A DNA stretch of 64,000 bases from Cryptomeria japonica (GCF_030272615.1 NC_081412.1:100753796-100817795); one strand, 5' to 3'; shown: positions 1 to 12,318, counted from the stretch's first letter. Made by a program: numbers and translations. The notes: generated by a model not told the origin, from the sequence alone.

Positions 1-115
1 GTGCAAACTTTTTGTTCTTCCTCCTTGATTGACTCAAAAATGTCATATGGGTTTATTTTCATCCGCTCTGCTTGATTCTTGATAGTGTTGGATAATTGTT
101 CGCATATGGGGAGAT
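1..115. other. Flank left of copia-1, no gene
   Basis: No open frame or RNA gene is visible. The last bases before the LTR (about 107-115) read like the copia polypurine tract (GGGGAGAT), which normally lies inside an element ahead of its 3' LTR. Confidence 0.4.
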
Positions 116-1532
116 TGTTGGATATTATAGAATTTGATGAACCAGTATGTTGATATGATGATAATGTATGTTGTCATTGATGTAAATAAGTGTAAGTGAA
201 CCGGTATGCAAATTGAAGAGATGTAGTGAACCGGTGTCAGGGTGTCACTAAGTATAACTACCGGTTGGTAATCTTAGCTCTATGGTTTTACGATCCAGCT
301 TGTGCAATGCAACCGATGATACTTTGTGATGAGTTAGCTAAGAGATGTGAATAAGATGGAGGTGCCACGTCAGCTTTGTGCATGTGAATAATTTTCTTGA
401 GGATCTTGCATGAGGAGATCGACCACGTTTGAAGTCTACCCAAGGAATGATCATTCTTCTTAGTGGAATGAGAAGAGAGCGTGATGGGTTATTGATTCCC
501 ATGTGCAATGAAGAATGAATGATGTAGATTGCCTCTTGATCTATTTAAAATTCTAATGCTCTATGCAATGTGTCTAGATGGTTAGGATTGGACCGCCTGT
601 GTTGTAAACCTAAGATGCTTAGGGTTTAGGGTTTATGCTACCAACCTATTTGTTGTCTATAAGGTTGATGATGTTTTGTTGTTAAGTTGTTGGAAAATGT
701 TATGTGTGTGTATTTGAGTAAAGAGATACTTGATACTTGCTAGACCAGTAAGAGGGAAACTGCAAAGTGTGATTGTAGAGTAGAGGATATGAAAAGGATC
801 TACCTTCGCATGTAGTACTATTATCAGATCATATTTTTACCTGTTGTCTTCTAATCATTTAAATAGTTGGAAAATCCCTTTACTGGGTAGCTTTAACAGG
901 CTTATTGTAAAACCTATAACCAGGTGACTCAAGATCATTGAGCTCTTCAAATCCTCTAGCAAGGTAACCTTTAATAGGGTTTCAACCTTTAACAGGGTAT
1001 ATAGCCATCCCTTAACTGGGTGATCTCTAGCAGGATCCGCTCCTAGTAGAACCTTATTGTAAAGTCTTTAACCAAACTAGGTTCCTAATAGGGAAAGCTT
1101 CAAAAGAGTTCAAAGCAAGCTTGTGGGTATTCATTCCCACCATGGTTTTTCCCATTTGGGTTTCCACGTGAAAAATCTTTGTGTTATGTGTTATGTGTTA
1201 TGCATTTTTCATGTGATGCTTATGAATTGTTTGGTTAAGAGATTATGCATGCAGAGTCAATAGGTTATGATATTACTTGTATATCACATGCATATATTTA
1301 TGGATGAAGGTGATGTCGATTATTGATTGTATTTGAAATGTTTAGACTTATCAGTCTATGGTGTCTGGTGTTTTACTATGTTTAACCATTATTGTTGTGG
1401 TTAAGTCCAATAATGGTGATCACCGGTTGATATTGTTTTAAGTAGGAAAGTTGTCAAGAAATTTTTTATCTATACTGATTCACCCCCCGCCTCTCAGTAC
1501 CAGTTGGGGTATCTATTATTTATCAATACTCA
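116..1532 (+). repeat. copia-1 5' LTR
   Basis: Starts TGTTGGATAT and ends TACTCA, matching the copy at 15778-17173 along its length. A C-rich hairpin lies at 1473-1499. The Met-type primer site follows six bases after the end. Confidence 0.85.
1473..1499 (+). promoter_or_regulatory. LTR hairpin with C-rich loop (copia-1, 5' LTR)
   Basis: Stem TACTGA (1473-1478) pairs with TCAGTA (1494-1499) around a loop TTCACCCCCCGCCTC. Equivalent hairpins occur in every other copia-type LTR here, with different stem sequences. Confidence 0.55.
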
Positions 1533-1537
1533 TTAAT

Positions 1538-1549
1538 TGGTATTAGAGT
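1538..1549 (+). other. Primer binding site, tRNA-Met type (copia-1)
   Basis: TGGTATTAGAGT just after the 5' LTR. It differs by one transition from TGGTATCAGAGC, the usual plant initiator tRNA-Met complement also seen intact in the chromovirus and element B. Confidence 0.75.
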
Positions 1550-1606
1550 ATCTGCAGGTCCTCGGTAATATAAGCTTAACCTCTTGAGGTAAAAGATCCT
1601 ACTGTA

Positions 1607-2426
1607 ATGATGAAGAGGGAAGGTCCTAAGTTCAATAGAGATAACCTTAAGATATGGAAGGAAAAAATAAATATTTACATCAAGAGTATGGGTGCTCAAC
1701 ACTGGAGCTATGCTGAGAATTCCTTTGTGACTCCCACTGGTACTCTGACTAATGATCAAAAGAGAGAAATCCAAGAAAATGGGCAAGTCAAGGAAGCTCT
1801 TATCAACAACCTGCCAGATATTGAGTTTTTCGATGTACAAGACAAGAACACACCTAAGGATGTATGGGATGCACTGGAAAACATCTATGGTGGTGATGAG
1901 CATGTAAATTAAGCTAAGGAAGAAAGCCTTAGAGGTAAATTTGAGGATATGAGGATGGTTGAAGGAGAAACCATTCAACAGTATGGAATTAGGACTAAGA
2001 CTGTGGTTGGGGATATCAAAAGCATTGGTGGAACTATTGATGATACCACTATTGTTAGTAAAGTCCTTAGATCATTATTACCAATCTATGCAATCAGAGT
2101 TGCTGCTATTCAGGAACTAAGGCTTATTGATAAAACCAAGGTATCCTTAGATTCTATCATTGCAAATTTAACTGCATATGAGTTGAATAGCTATGATGGT
2201 AGTGTTCAGAAGACCGAGTCAACCTTTAAAGCATCTACTGTACCATCCAAAAAAGGAAAAGAAACTAGTACCAGTTATGAGTCCAGACAATGTAGAGATA
2301 TGGATGATGAAGAGATTCTAATGGAGTTTGAAGCTCTTCTTACTAAAATACTTCCGAAGGGAAATTGGAAAATATAGAGGTAAACTTCCATTAAAATGTT
2401 TTTCCTACAACAAGATAGGACATATA
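1607..2426 (+). pseudogene. copia-1 gag (broken, 5' part)
   Basis: The frame opens MMKREGPKFNRDN and carries the copia gag signature also present in copia-D and copia-E (VWDALENIYGGDEHV, then AKEESLRGKFEDMRM). A TAA at 1910-1912 interrupts it. About one extra A near 2360 shifts the frame just before the zinc knuckle. The knuckle reads CFSYNKIGHI with its second Cys replaced by Tyr, and is then cut by the chromovirus. The distal half (VVYCPNND) resumes at 12324. The family's role is to form the virus-like particle and bind element RNA; this copy cannot make a full product. Confidence 0.85.
2422..2426. repeat. Target site duplication, left (chromovirus)
   Basis: ATATA immediately before the LTR. 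The identical 5-mer follows the 3' LTR at 12319-12323, which fixes both element ends and shows insertion into copia-1 gag. Confidence 0.9.
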
Positions 2427-2891
2427 TGGTGCAGGAGCACCTGAGCACCTCAATGCTCAAATCCTAGCAGGTATAACATTTTATTGCAAATTAAGCATGT
2501 GTGTTTATTTTATGCTTCTAGTAGGTTTAATAGGTTTGTTTTTTGGTGTAATAAGGCTTGGAACTCATTTGTGTTAAGAGTTTCAAAGATTTTTTGTTTT
2601 TTTCTCAGTGGGCCAAAAATTGTCAATTTTGGGTCCAAATGAGCATTTTTGAGTTTTTGATGTTGTAAAGCCTTGAAAGGCATTGGAGCATCCTTATTTA
2701 GTGTTTCTAATGATGTTGAGTCATTTGTTTGAGTGCCAAGTCACCGAGAGTTAAAATGCAACTTTTTGAGCAACAAAAGTTGTCAAAAGTTGTCAAAAAG
2801 CTGTCAAAAAGTGCAAAAAATGACTTTTGGTGGTTTTGGTTAGTTCCAGCCTGTACCTGTCTGTACAAAGGCTTCAAAAAGTTGGCACATG

Positions 2892-2899
2892 TATAAAAA
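2892..2899 (+). promoter_or_regulatory. TATA-like box in chromovirus LTR
   Basis: TATAAAAA in a CACATG context, kept at 10183-10190 in the 3' LTR. It is a plausible U3 promoter core; no start site can be seen directly. Confidence 0.5.
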
Positions 2900-4737
2900 C
2901 CATGTTCCAATCATTGTATGTGCAGTTTTATATTGGAAAAGGAAGAAAAATAATTGTTTTGCTCTTATTTTCTGTGAGTTTTAACTAGTTTCCTGCACCT
3001 TTTAGAGTACAGTCCGTACCATGGCTCCATGAGTTTGTACTGCTCCTATTTTTGAATGATGTGATCTCCTTTGATGTTTTAGTAGTGATTGGAACAAGTT
3101 TTATTTGAAGTACTCTTAGGAAAGGCATTGTTTTGTGGTTCAAATGGAAGGTCTTTCATGGTCCAACTAGTTTCTTCAAGGTCTTTTCATCCATGGCTTT
3201 GAGGAAATTTGTTGGACCTCTGTACATACTATATCATACATCTATTTTCCTTTTCTAACTATGCACAGGTGTTTGTAAACCCATGGCAAGTATGTGGAGT
3301 GAGCAACTTGGCTTGGGTATCCTTAAAGTTGTTTGAATGGTACTTTGTTGTTCATAGCACTGTACTTTGATATGTTGAAGAAGAATTAAGTTGGCAAGAG
3401 TCTTAATTGTATTTCACCATCCTTGTCTCTCTCATGACTTGGTTGGTTGCAAGAAGCAAAGGTGTAAAACAGACTGCAAAATAGTGAGTCACTGTTTCAT
3501 TGTTAGATCCTCATTGCCAACCTCTCTAAATGGATAGTATGGAATGATGTATTCCCCTTTCATGCATCATGGAATGTATTTATAGATGTTTTTAATGCTA
3601 AGAAGATAAGATAAACCATTTGATTGTAAAGGACCTAAATAAGGATCCTAGAAAAAATGTATTTCTTTGTCACAGTCTTATAAGGCTGTCATGTTTTGTG
3701 GCATCCCTTGACTGTTCAACTTTTAAGATCTTTAAGAGGCTATATGTATTGTTTTTTCCTTCCCATTAACACTCCTTTGTAGGCCAGGGATAGATTGAAG
3801 AAATAAATTAAATCAAAGAAAGAAAGTGCAAACAATTTTAAGACTGTTAAAAGTGCAGTGATGGCGGTGTATGACCAACAGTCATAAAAAAACTCCTTTC
3901 CTACTTGTTTGCAGGTTGCTCCAACTTTTGTCAAGTCTTTATTGCATCTATATTTGACAGTATTACATTGTATTTGGTTTACAAATGTTGAAATGTATGC
4001 AAAAACATTAAAATCATTGTTGTCCCAGTCGTCTAGACTATTTTTTCTGTGTAAGGGCAGCAGTATGGCATTTGTTTGACAAAATGATAACATCCTAAGT
4101 TGGCTTTTGGATCCTTGGAAGTGTTTTTTAGATGTCATATCAATGTTTGAACATCCAATTTGGGTCTAGTATCATGGAGAAGACTTTTAATTTACAAACC
4201 CTCTCTAAAACCCTTAAAAACACTTGAAAAGTGCATATTTTGTGGGACAGTCCTCAAATAGTCCGTACAGTACTTGCCATCGCAAAAATCCTTGATTTTT
4301 CATCATCAAATGACCACATCTCCAAGGGTTTGTCATGAAGTTTAGCTGGTTGAGCAGGGTGAACAAATTTAATTAAAAACTAGGGCTAATTCTAGTAGCC
4401 TTTTTGGAGCAATTTTGACAATTTCATGAAATCGGTAAGGAAGGAGAAGCAATTGATTGTTTCAAACTATCAAAACTGTTAAGTTAGGACTTGAGACACC
4501 CTACTACATGCCCCACAGAATTGCATTAAGTCATTTGATCAAAATGACCATTTGAACCTAGAAGTTGCCTTGAGTAGAACAACGCTCTTTGCACCCAACT
4601 TGGAAATTTTCATTCTTGAAAGGTGAAGGACAGTCATCACACTTTGCAGGCCTGTCTAGATGCTCAATCAACACATTAATATGATTGAAATCCTTAAAGG
4701 TGCAAACAAGGTTAGGTAAACCATGGTTCTCCAGTAG

Positions 4738-4953
4738 TTGCCCATTCCTAGAAGAGAGGAGATCCAGCCAGTTGGACAACCAAACTTGTTCATTTTTGGT
4801 GACACTCAAGAGGACCTCATTTCAGACTTGAATGCCTTAGCATGGAAGGTAAGAAGGAGTGATGTCCAATACAATAGGGTGCAAACAGTGTTGAATAGAG
4901 AGGAGGATATAGGAGAAAGGTTTAGAAGAATCCCATTTGTGCCTAGGGATTGA
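4738..4953 (+). other. Small ORF in the distal chromovirus LTR (71 codons)
   Basis: The frame encodes a polar, charged peptide including QPVGQPNLFIFGDTQEDLIS and ending RRIPFVPRD. The 3' LTR copy (12016-12246) opens slightly earlier (76 codons) and differs by a few residues (for example V to F, D to E and D to N), with no stop. It could be a leader peptide on the genomic RNA or a coding scrap captured by the LTR. I recognise no domain. Confidence 0.35.
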
Positions 4954-5028
4954 TTTGGGAAGCACATTGAGAACAAAAGCCCACCAACCTCAAAGAAGAC
5001 CAACTTCTATTCTACCTCCTCATCATAG

Positions 5029-5041
5029 TGGTATCAGAGCC
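5029..5041 (+). other. Primer binding site, initiator tRNA-Met (chromovirus)
   Basis: TGGTATCAGAGCC begins three bases after the 5' LTR, the exact plant initiator tRNA-Met complement. Confidence 0.92.
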
Positions 5042-5138
5042 AATTCAGATTTGGGTTGAGAGATTAGCACATGTTAGGTAGTGAGTCAGTGGGAGACAAG
5101 ACCAACAACATGGTGACCATGCAGAGTTAGCAAAGAGG

Positions 5139-8100
5139 ATGGAAGATCAGGTTGAAGAAAATAGACTCCTTAGGGAAAGATTACAACAACTTGAAAAAAA
5201 GTTGAACCAAGTAGAAGTCAAGACTGAAGAAGTCAGTGAGAGAGTAGAAAATGCTGAAGATAAGAAGGAAACCTTAGAGGAAGAAGTCCCAGAACCAGAT
5301 CCAATCTTGGATAGAGAACAAGAAACCTTTTTACAAGCTTTGAAAGCTTTGACTGGAAAGGCCCTAGATGGAGTGTCCCTTTTTAGTGGCAAGATGGAAC
5401 CAGAAGCACTAATGGAGTGGATAGAGGGTCCAGAGAATCACTTTGAATGTGATGGCATTACTGAAGCACAGAAAGTGAAGGTAGCCAAATCCAGAATGAG
5501 AGGGGCAGCCTTGACCTGGTGGAAATTCATCCAAGAGGAAAGGGTGAAAGAGGGAAAGAAACCCATAACCACCTGGAAGACAATGGTAACTAAGATCAAA
5601 GACACCTACATGCCTGAAGATTATGAAATCTAGTTACATAGGAAGAGACAAAACTTGAGATAGAAAGACCTAGATGTCAGTAGTTACACTGAAGAATTCG
5701 AAAAACTAAGCCTTAGATCTAAGGTACAAGAAGATGAAAATGTCAGAGTAGCTAGGTATCTCAATGGGTTAAGATGGAATATTCAGGAAGAGTTAAGTCT
5801 ATGGTGTCCTAACACATTACAGAAGTGTTTTCAATTAGCACTGAAGGTAGAAGAGAGAAACAAGAAGAAGCAAGAACAGAATGGTAGAGGCAGAGGCAGA
5901 GGAAATAGAGGCAGTCATAGAGGCAGTTTTGGGGGAAGAAACACAGATCATAGGTCCCAGGGAGAATCTAAGCTTATTGAGCAAAGCGGGGATTCTCAGA
6001 GCAGACCCAACTATAGGGGTAGGGGATCAGGCAACCCAGGAAGGGGTAGATCTAATGGACCTGGAAGAGGTTCATACTTCTCCACCATGAAATGTTACAA
6101 CTGTCAGAAACTAGGCCATCTAGCATATAGATGCCCAGAGAAGCCAAGTTCATCTCAAGGAGGTGATAAGAGAGTCCATTTTGTGCAAGAGGAAACCACA
6201 CCAAATCAAAGGTGTCACCCATCAGAAGAAGGGGAAAACCTCATGATCAGGAGGATCCTCATGAAAGAGCCATCCCAGAAAGATATGTCTCAAAGGAAAG
6301 CTCTTTTCAGGATCAAATGTAAGATCCAAGGAAAGGTGTGCAAAGTTATCATTGATTCAGGATCAACTGATAACATCATATCAGAAGAAGCTGCTACAAA
6401 ACTTCATCTACCTAGAATACAACACAATGAGCCCTACAAGGTCACATGGTTGGAAAAAGGGCAGCATGTATTGGTGAGTGAACAAACATGGGTAGAGTTT
6501 AACATAGGTGAGTACCAAGATAAGATTTTGTGTGATATACTACCTATGGATGCATGTCATTTGCTTTTAGGAAGACCTTGGCAATTTGACAGGAAAGCAC
6601 AATATGATGGTGAAAAGAACTCACACTCATTTTTCAAGAATGGTATCAACTATAAAATTCAGTCCCTTAATGAAGAAAGAGAGGGCAGCAAACCACAAGT
6701 TCCCAAAACTTTGTTAGTTGGTGAAAAGGAGTTCATTCATACCTTAAAAGAAGGTGATGGCATAGGTTTTGCATTGGTAACTAAACCAGTTGATGAAAAG
6801 AAAGAAAAGAAGGTAGAAATCCCATATGAGGTGCAACAACTTCTATATCAGTTTAAGTCAATTGTAAATGATGGTCAACCAACCTCTCTACCTCCTCAGA
6901 GAGCCATTAGCCACCAGATAGACTTCATCCCAGGTGCATCCTTACCAAACAAAGCTGCTTACAAAATGACACCTAAACAAAATCAGGAAGTGGCAAAACA
7001 AATCCACGAGCTCCTAGACCAAGGATTGATTAGAAAAAGTATTAGTCCATGTGCAGTACCCACAGTGTTAGCACCTAAGAAAGGTGGGGCTTGGAGACTT
7101 TGTACAGATTCAAGAGCAATAAACAGGATCACAATCAGGTATAGATTCCCCATCCCTAGGATAGAAGATCTTATGGATTGTTTAGGGGGAGCAAAATATT
7201 TCAGTAAGATAGACCTAAAAAGTGGTTATCATCAAATCAGCATCAAAGAGGGAGATGAATGGAAAACAACTTTCAAGACAAATGAGGGGTTGTATGAATG
7301 GCTAGTCATGCCATTTGGGTTAACAAATGCACCCAGTACATTTATGAGATTGATGAATGAGGTGTTACATGATTTCATAGTTAGGTTTGTAGTTGTGTAC
7401 CTTGATGACATCTTAATTTTTAGTCAGACCAAGGAAGAACACCTCCAACATTTGCAGATTGTCTTACAAAGATTGAATGATGAACAACTTACTATCAATC
7501 TAGAGAAATGTGATTTCCTTAAGCAAGAGCTGGTCTATTTGGGTTTTGTTGTTTCAGGGGGTGACTTGAAGATGGATCCAAGTAAGGTAGAAGCCATAGT
7601 TAATTGGCCAAACCCTAAGAATGCTAGTGATGTCAGGAGTTTTCATGGACTTGCTCAATTTTATAGGAAATTTATCAGAGGTTTCAGTGAAATATGTGCA
7701 CCTATGTTGGAAACCATTAAGGGTGGTGTGAAAGTGAAATTTCAGTGGACAGAAGCAGCCAACAGGGGATTTGAATTGCTGAAAGTTCGAGTTGCTACTC
7801 AACCAGTGTTGATTCTACCTAGTTTTGACAAATTGTTTACCTTAGAGTGTGATGCAAGTAATATTGCTATTGGTGCTGTTTTGAGTCAGGATAATAGACT
7901 TGTTGCATTTTTCAGTGAAAAGCTTAATGATGCTAAGAAGAAATATTCTTCATATGATCTTGAAATGTATACTTTGGTTCAGGCACTTAGGAAATGGAGG
8001 CATTATCTTCTTCCTAAAGAATTTGTGGTTTACACTGACAACCAGGCACTTAGTTTTCTCAATTCACAGGATAAGCTTAGTCACAGACATGTTAAATGGG

Positions 8101-9695
8101 TAGAGTCTTTGCAAGCATATACCTTTACTTTGAAGCATAAGAAAGGATAGTGCAATAAAGTAGCTGATGCATTGAGTAGAAGGTTACTTACTGTTCAAGA
8201 AATTCAGATTAGAAGTATTGGTATAGAATGTTTTAAGGATTTATATCCACATGATTCTGATTTTGCTGATATTTACAAGGTTTGTCAAGACTTTCAGAAT
8301 ACTTTTCATAGTGAATATGCTGACTATACTTTGCAGAATGGATTGTTATTCAGGGGTGGATAGTTGTGTGTGCCAAAAGGTTCAATGAGGGAGAATCTGA
8401 TACAGGAAAAGCACAATGGTTGCTTGAGTGGTCACTTTGGTCTTAATAAGACTTTGGAATTGGTTCAGAGGCACTATTTTTGGCCTAAGATGCAGGCAGA
8501 TGTCAGGAAATATGTTGAGCAATGCATGGTATGTCAGAAAGCCAAGGGTAGTAGCACTAATGTTGGTTTGTATCAGCCTCTTACCATACCTTCTAGGCCT
8601 TGGGATTGCATCTGTATGGATTTTGTGGTAGGTTTGCCAAGAACTAAAGCAGGGTGTGATAGTATTTTTGTGGTTGTTGACAGATTTAGTAAAATGGCAC
8701 ATTTCATACCTTGCAAAACCACTAATGATGCTAGTCACATTGCTTTTCTTTTCTTTAAGGAAGTTGTAAGAATTCATGGTTTGCCATCCAGTATTGTATC
8801 TGATAGAGATGCTAAGTTTTTGGGTCATTTTTGGAAAACTTTATGGAAGAAATTGGGTAGTAACTTGTCTTTTGGCTCAGCTTACCATCCACAAACAGAG
8901 GGTCAAACAAAAGTGGTGAATAGAACATTGGGTAACCTACTCAGATGTCTTACCAAAGAATATGGGCAAAGTTGGGATCAACTCATCCATCAGGCAGAGT
9001 TTGCATACAATGATAGTGTAAATAGATCCACTGGTAAGAGCCCATTTCAAATTGTTTATGGAATGCATCCTAGAGGTGTTTTCGAGTTAAATGATGTAAC
9101 TAATTTGCAGCAAGTGAGTGGTACAGTAGAAGATATGGCACAGTCTATGAAAGAAATTCATGAGCAGGTACAGAAGTCTTTACAGGACACTACTCAAAAA
9201 GTTAAGGAGAGAGTTGATGCTTCAAAAAGAGATGTTCAATTTTTAGTGGGTGATTATGTGATGGTCCATCTCAACAAGTCATGGTTACAAAAAGGAGTGC
9301 CTACTAAGTTGCAAATGAGAAGAGTAGGACCATGCAAAATCTTGGCTAAATATGGCCATAATGCTTACAAAGTTGATTTGCCTAATGAAGTTTCTATGTC
9401 TCCTATTTTCAATGTTGCAGATTTGGTGCCATTCAAAGGGGAGCTACCATCAAATTAACAAAGAGTTTCAGATCTTTCTCATTCCCTTTCTGATCTTTCT
9501 CTCCCCTCTTCTTCTACTCCCATTCCTCAGCAGGTACTAGATTCAAGAATCATAAAAAAGACAAGACATCATACCTACTTGGAGCATCTCATCAAGTGGA
9601 AGGATAAACCAGCTTCTGAAGCCACATGGATACCTGAAAGTGACTTTCTCAAAGCTGGCATTCCTCTTTCTTTACTTCCCAAAGGAGTCACATGA
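5139..9695 (+). pseudogene. Chromovirus gag-pol polyprotein (single frame, five in-frame stops)
   Basis: One frame runs about 1,518 codons without a frameshift. In order it holds a coiled N-terminus and gag (5139-5880), an Arg-Gly-rich stretch (5881-6080), an intact CCHC knuckle (CYNCQKLGHLAYRC, from 6093), protease (IIDSGST, near 6354), reverse transcriptase (YLDD at 7398-7409), RNase H (ECDAS to YTDNQ), a zinc-binding integrase N-domain (H/H then CMVC), the integrase core and a chromodomain (KWKDKPASEATWIPESDF, about 9590-9640). Stops lie at 5631 (TAG), 5661 (TAG), 8148 (TAG), 8361 (TAG) and 9456 (TAA), each explicable as Gln codon decay. The integrase catalytic Glu is Lys (GQTKVVNR where the family has GQTE). 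The first ATG is chosen because it opens the continuous gag frame 98 bases after the primer site. Confidence 0.92.
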
Positions 9696-9708
9696 CTTCT
9701 TTGTCCTT

Positions 9709-9717
9709 AGGGGAGTA
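9709..9717 (+). other. Polypurine tract (chromovirus)
   Basis: AGGGGAGTA directly before the 3' LTR, the expected plus-strand primer position. Confidence 0.75.
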
Positions 9718-12318
9718 TGGTGCAGGAGCACCTGAGCACCTGAATGCTCAAATCCTAGCAGGTATAACATTTTATTGCAAATTAATCATGTGTGTTTATT
9801 TTATGCTTTTAGTAGGTTTAATAGGTTTGTTTTGTGGTGTAATAAGGCTTGGAACTCATTTGTGTTAAGAGTTTCCAAGATTTTTTGTTTTTTTCTCAGT
9901 GGGCCAAAAATTGTCAATTTTGGGTCCAAATGAGCATTTTTGAGTTTTTGATGTTGTAAAGCCTTGAAAGGAATTGGAGCATGTTTATTTAGTGTTTCTA
10001 ATGATTTTGAGTCATTTTTTTGAGTGCCAAGTCACCGGGAGTCAAAATGCAACTTTTTGAGCAACAAAAGTTGTCAAAAGTTGTCAAAAAGCTGTCAAAA
10101 AGTGCAAAAAATGACTTTTGGTGGTTTTGGTTAGTTCCAGCCTGTACCTATCCATACAAAGGCTTCAACAAGTTGGCACATGTATAAAAACCATGTTCCA
10201 ATCATTGTATGTGCAGTTTTATATTGGAAAAGGAAGAAAAATACTTGTTTTGCTCTTATTTTCTGTGAGTTTTAACTAGTTTCCTGCACCTTTTAGAGTA
10301 TAGTCCGTACCATGGCTCCATGAGTCTGTACTGCTCCTGTTTTTGATTGATGTGATCTCCTTTGATGTTTTAGTAGTGATTGGAACAAGTTTTATTTGAA
10401 GTGCTCTTAGGAAAGGCATTGTTTTGTGGTTCAAATGGAAGGTCTTTCATGGTCCAACTAGTTTCTTCGAGGTCTTTTCATCCATGGCTTTGAGGAAATT
10501 TGTTGGACCCTCTATACATACTATATCATACATCTATTTTCCTTTTCTAACTATGCATAGGTGTTTGTAAACCCATGGCAAGTATGTGGAGTGAGCAACT
10601 TGGCTTGGGTATCCTTAAAGTTGTTTGAATGGTACTTTGTTGTTCATAGCACTGTACTTTGATATGTTGAAGAAGAATTAAGTTGGCAAGAGTCTTAATT
10701 GTATTTCACCATCCTTTTCTCTCTCATGACTTGGTTGGTTGCAAGAAGCAAAGGTGTAAAACAGACTGCAAAACAGTGAGTCACTATTTCATTGTTAGAT
10801 CCTCATTGCCAACCTCTCTAAATGGATAGTATGGAATGATGTATTCCCTTTTCATGCATCATGGAATGTATTTATAGATGTTTTTAATGCTAAGAAGATA
10901 AGATACACCATTTGATTGTAAAGGACCTAAATAAGGATCCTAGAAAAAGTGTATTTCTTTGTCATAGTCTTATAAGGCTATCATGTTTTGTGGCATCCCT
11001 TGAGTGTTCAACTTTTAAGATCTTTAAGAGGCTATATGTATTGTTTTTGCCTTGCCATTAACACTCCTTTGTAGGCCAGGGACAGATTGAAGAAATAAAT
11101 TAATACAAAGAAAGAAAGTGCAAACAGTTTTAAGACTGTTAAAAGTGCAGTGATGGCGGTGTATGACCAACAATCATAAAAAAACTCCTTTCCTACTTGT
11201 TTGCAGGTTGCTCCAACTTCTATCAAGTCTTTATTGCATCTATATTTGACAGTATTACATTGTATTTGGTTTACAAATGTTGAAATGTATGCAAAAACAT
11301 TAAAATCATTGTTGTCCCAGTCCTCTAGACTGTTTTTTTTTGTGTAAGGGCAGTAGTATGGCATTTGTTTGACAAAATGATAACATCCTAAGTTGGATTT
11401 TGGAATCTTGGAAGTGTTTGTTAGATTTCATAGAAATGTTTGAACATCCAATTTGGGTCTAGTATCATGGAGAAGACTTTTAATTTACAAGCCCTCTCTA
11501 AAGCCCTTAAAAACACTTGAAAAGTGCATATTTTGTGGGACAATCCTCAAATAGTCCGTATAGTACTTGCCATAGAAAAAATCCTTGATTTTTCATCATC
11601 AAATGACCACATCTCCAAGGGTTTGTCGTGAAGTTTAGCCAGTTGAGCAGGGTGAAAAAATTTCATTAAAAACTAGGGCTAATTCTAGTAGCCTTTTTGG
11701 AGCAATTTTGACAATTTCATGAAATCGGTAAGGAAGGAGAAGCAATTGATTGTTTCAAACTATCAAAACTGTTAAGTTAAGACTTGAGACACCCTACTAC
11801 ATGCCCCATAGCATTGCATTAAGTCATTTGATCAAAATGACCATTTGAACCTAGAAGTTGCCTTGAGTAGAACAATGCTCTTTGCACCCAACTTGGAAAT
11901 TTTCATTCTTGAAAGGTGAAGGACAGTCATCACACTTTGCAGGCCTGTCTAGATGCTCAGTCAACACATTAATATGATTGAAATCCTTAAAGGTGCAAAC
12001 AAGGTTAGGTAAACCATGGTTCTCCAGCAGTTGCCCATTCCTGGAAGAGAGGAGATCCAGCCAGTTGGACAACCAAACTTGTTCATTTTTGGTGACACTC
12101 AAGAGGACCTCATTTCAAACTTGAATGCCTTAGCATGGAAGGTAAGAAGGAGTGATTTCCAATACAATAGGGTGCAAACAGTGTTGAATAGAGAGGAGGA
12201 GATAGGAGAAAGGTTTAGAAGAATCCCATTTGTGCCTAGGGATTGATTTGGGAAGCACATTGAGAACAAAAGCCCACCAACCTCAAAGAAGACCAACTTC
12301 TATTCTACATCCTCATCA
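9718..12318 (+). repeat. Chromovirus 3' LTR (2,601 bp)
   Basis: Same TGGTGCAGG and CCTCATCA ends as the 5' LTR, with one small net length difference. TATA-like box at 10183-10190; small plus frame at 12016-12246. Confidence 0.95.

Larger units (their letters stand above)
2427..5025 (+). repeat. Chromovirus 5' LTR (2,599 bp)
   Basis: Aligned end to end with 9718-12318. A TATA-like box lies at 2892-2899. The distal part (4738-4953) holds a 71-codon plus frame that is kept in the other LTR. Minus-strand frames here (for example 3740-4138) are not supported as genes. Confidence 0.95.
2427..12318 (+). mobile_element. Ty3/gypsy chromovirus, full structure, 9.9 kb, nested in copia-1
   Basis: LTRs of about 2.6 kb (2427-5025, 9718-12318) begin TGGTGCAGG and end CCTCATCA. 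The element has a perfect Met-type primer site, one gag-pol frame in gypsy order (RT, RNase H, integrase, chromodomain), a purine tract, and an ATATA target duplication. Twelve differences over the first ~330 LTR bases (about 3.5%) make it younger than its host copia-1. The C-terminal chromodomain and the GPY/F-like module (VGPCKILAKYGHNAYKVDLP) place it in the chromoviruses. Galadriel-like is possible, but the clade is unconfirmed. In-frame stops and an integrase active-site change make it inactive. Confidence 0.95.

Noticed and set aside
1523-1978. 151-codon minus-strand frame
   Set aside because: It is the antisense of copia-1 LTR end and gag, with no protein-like pattern.
3740-4138. Minus frames in the chromovirus LTRs (also 11032-11364)
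   Set aside because: The two LTR copies differ in length and N-terminus; composition is not convincing.
5631-5663. TAG stops in the chromovirus as regulated read-through
   Set aside because: There are five stops at unrelated positions, two of them 30 bases apart within gag.
8382-8828. 148-codon minus-strand frame
   Set aside because: Lies wholly antisense to the chromovirus integrase.
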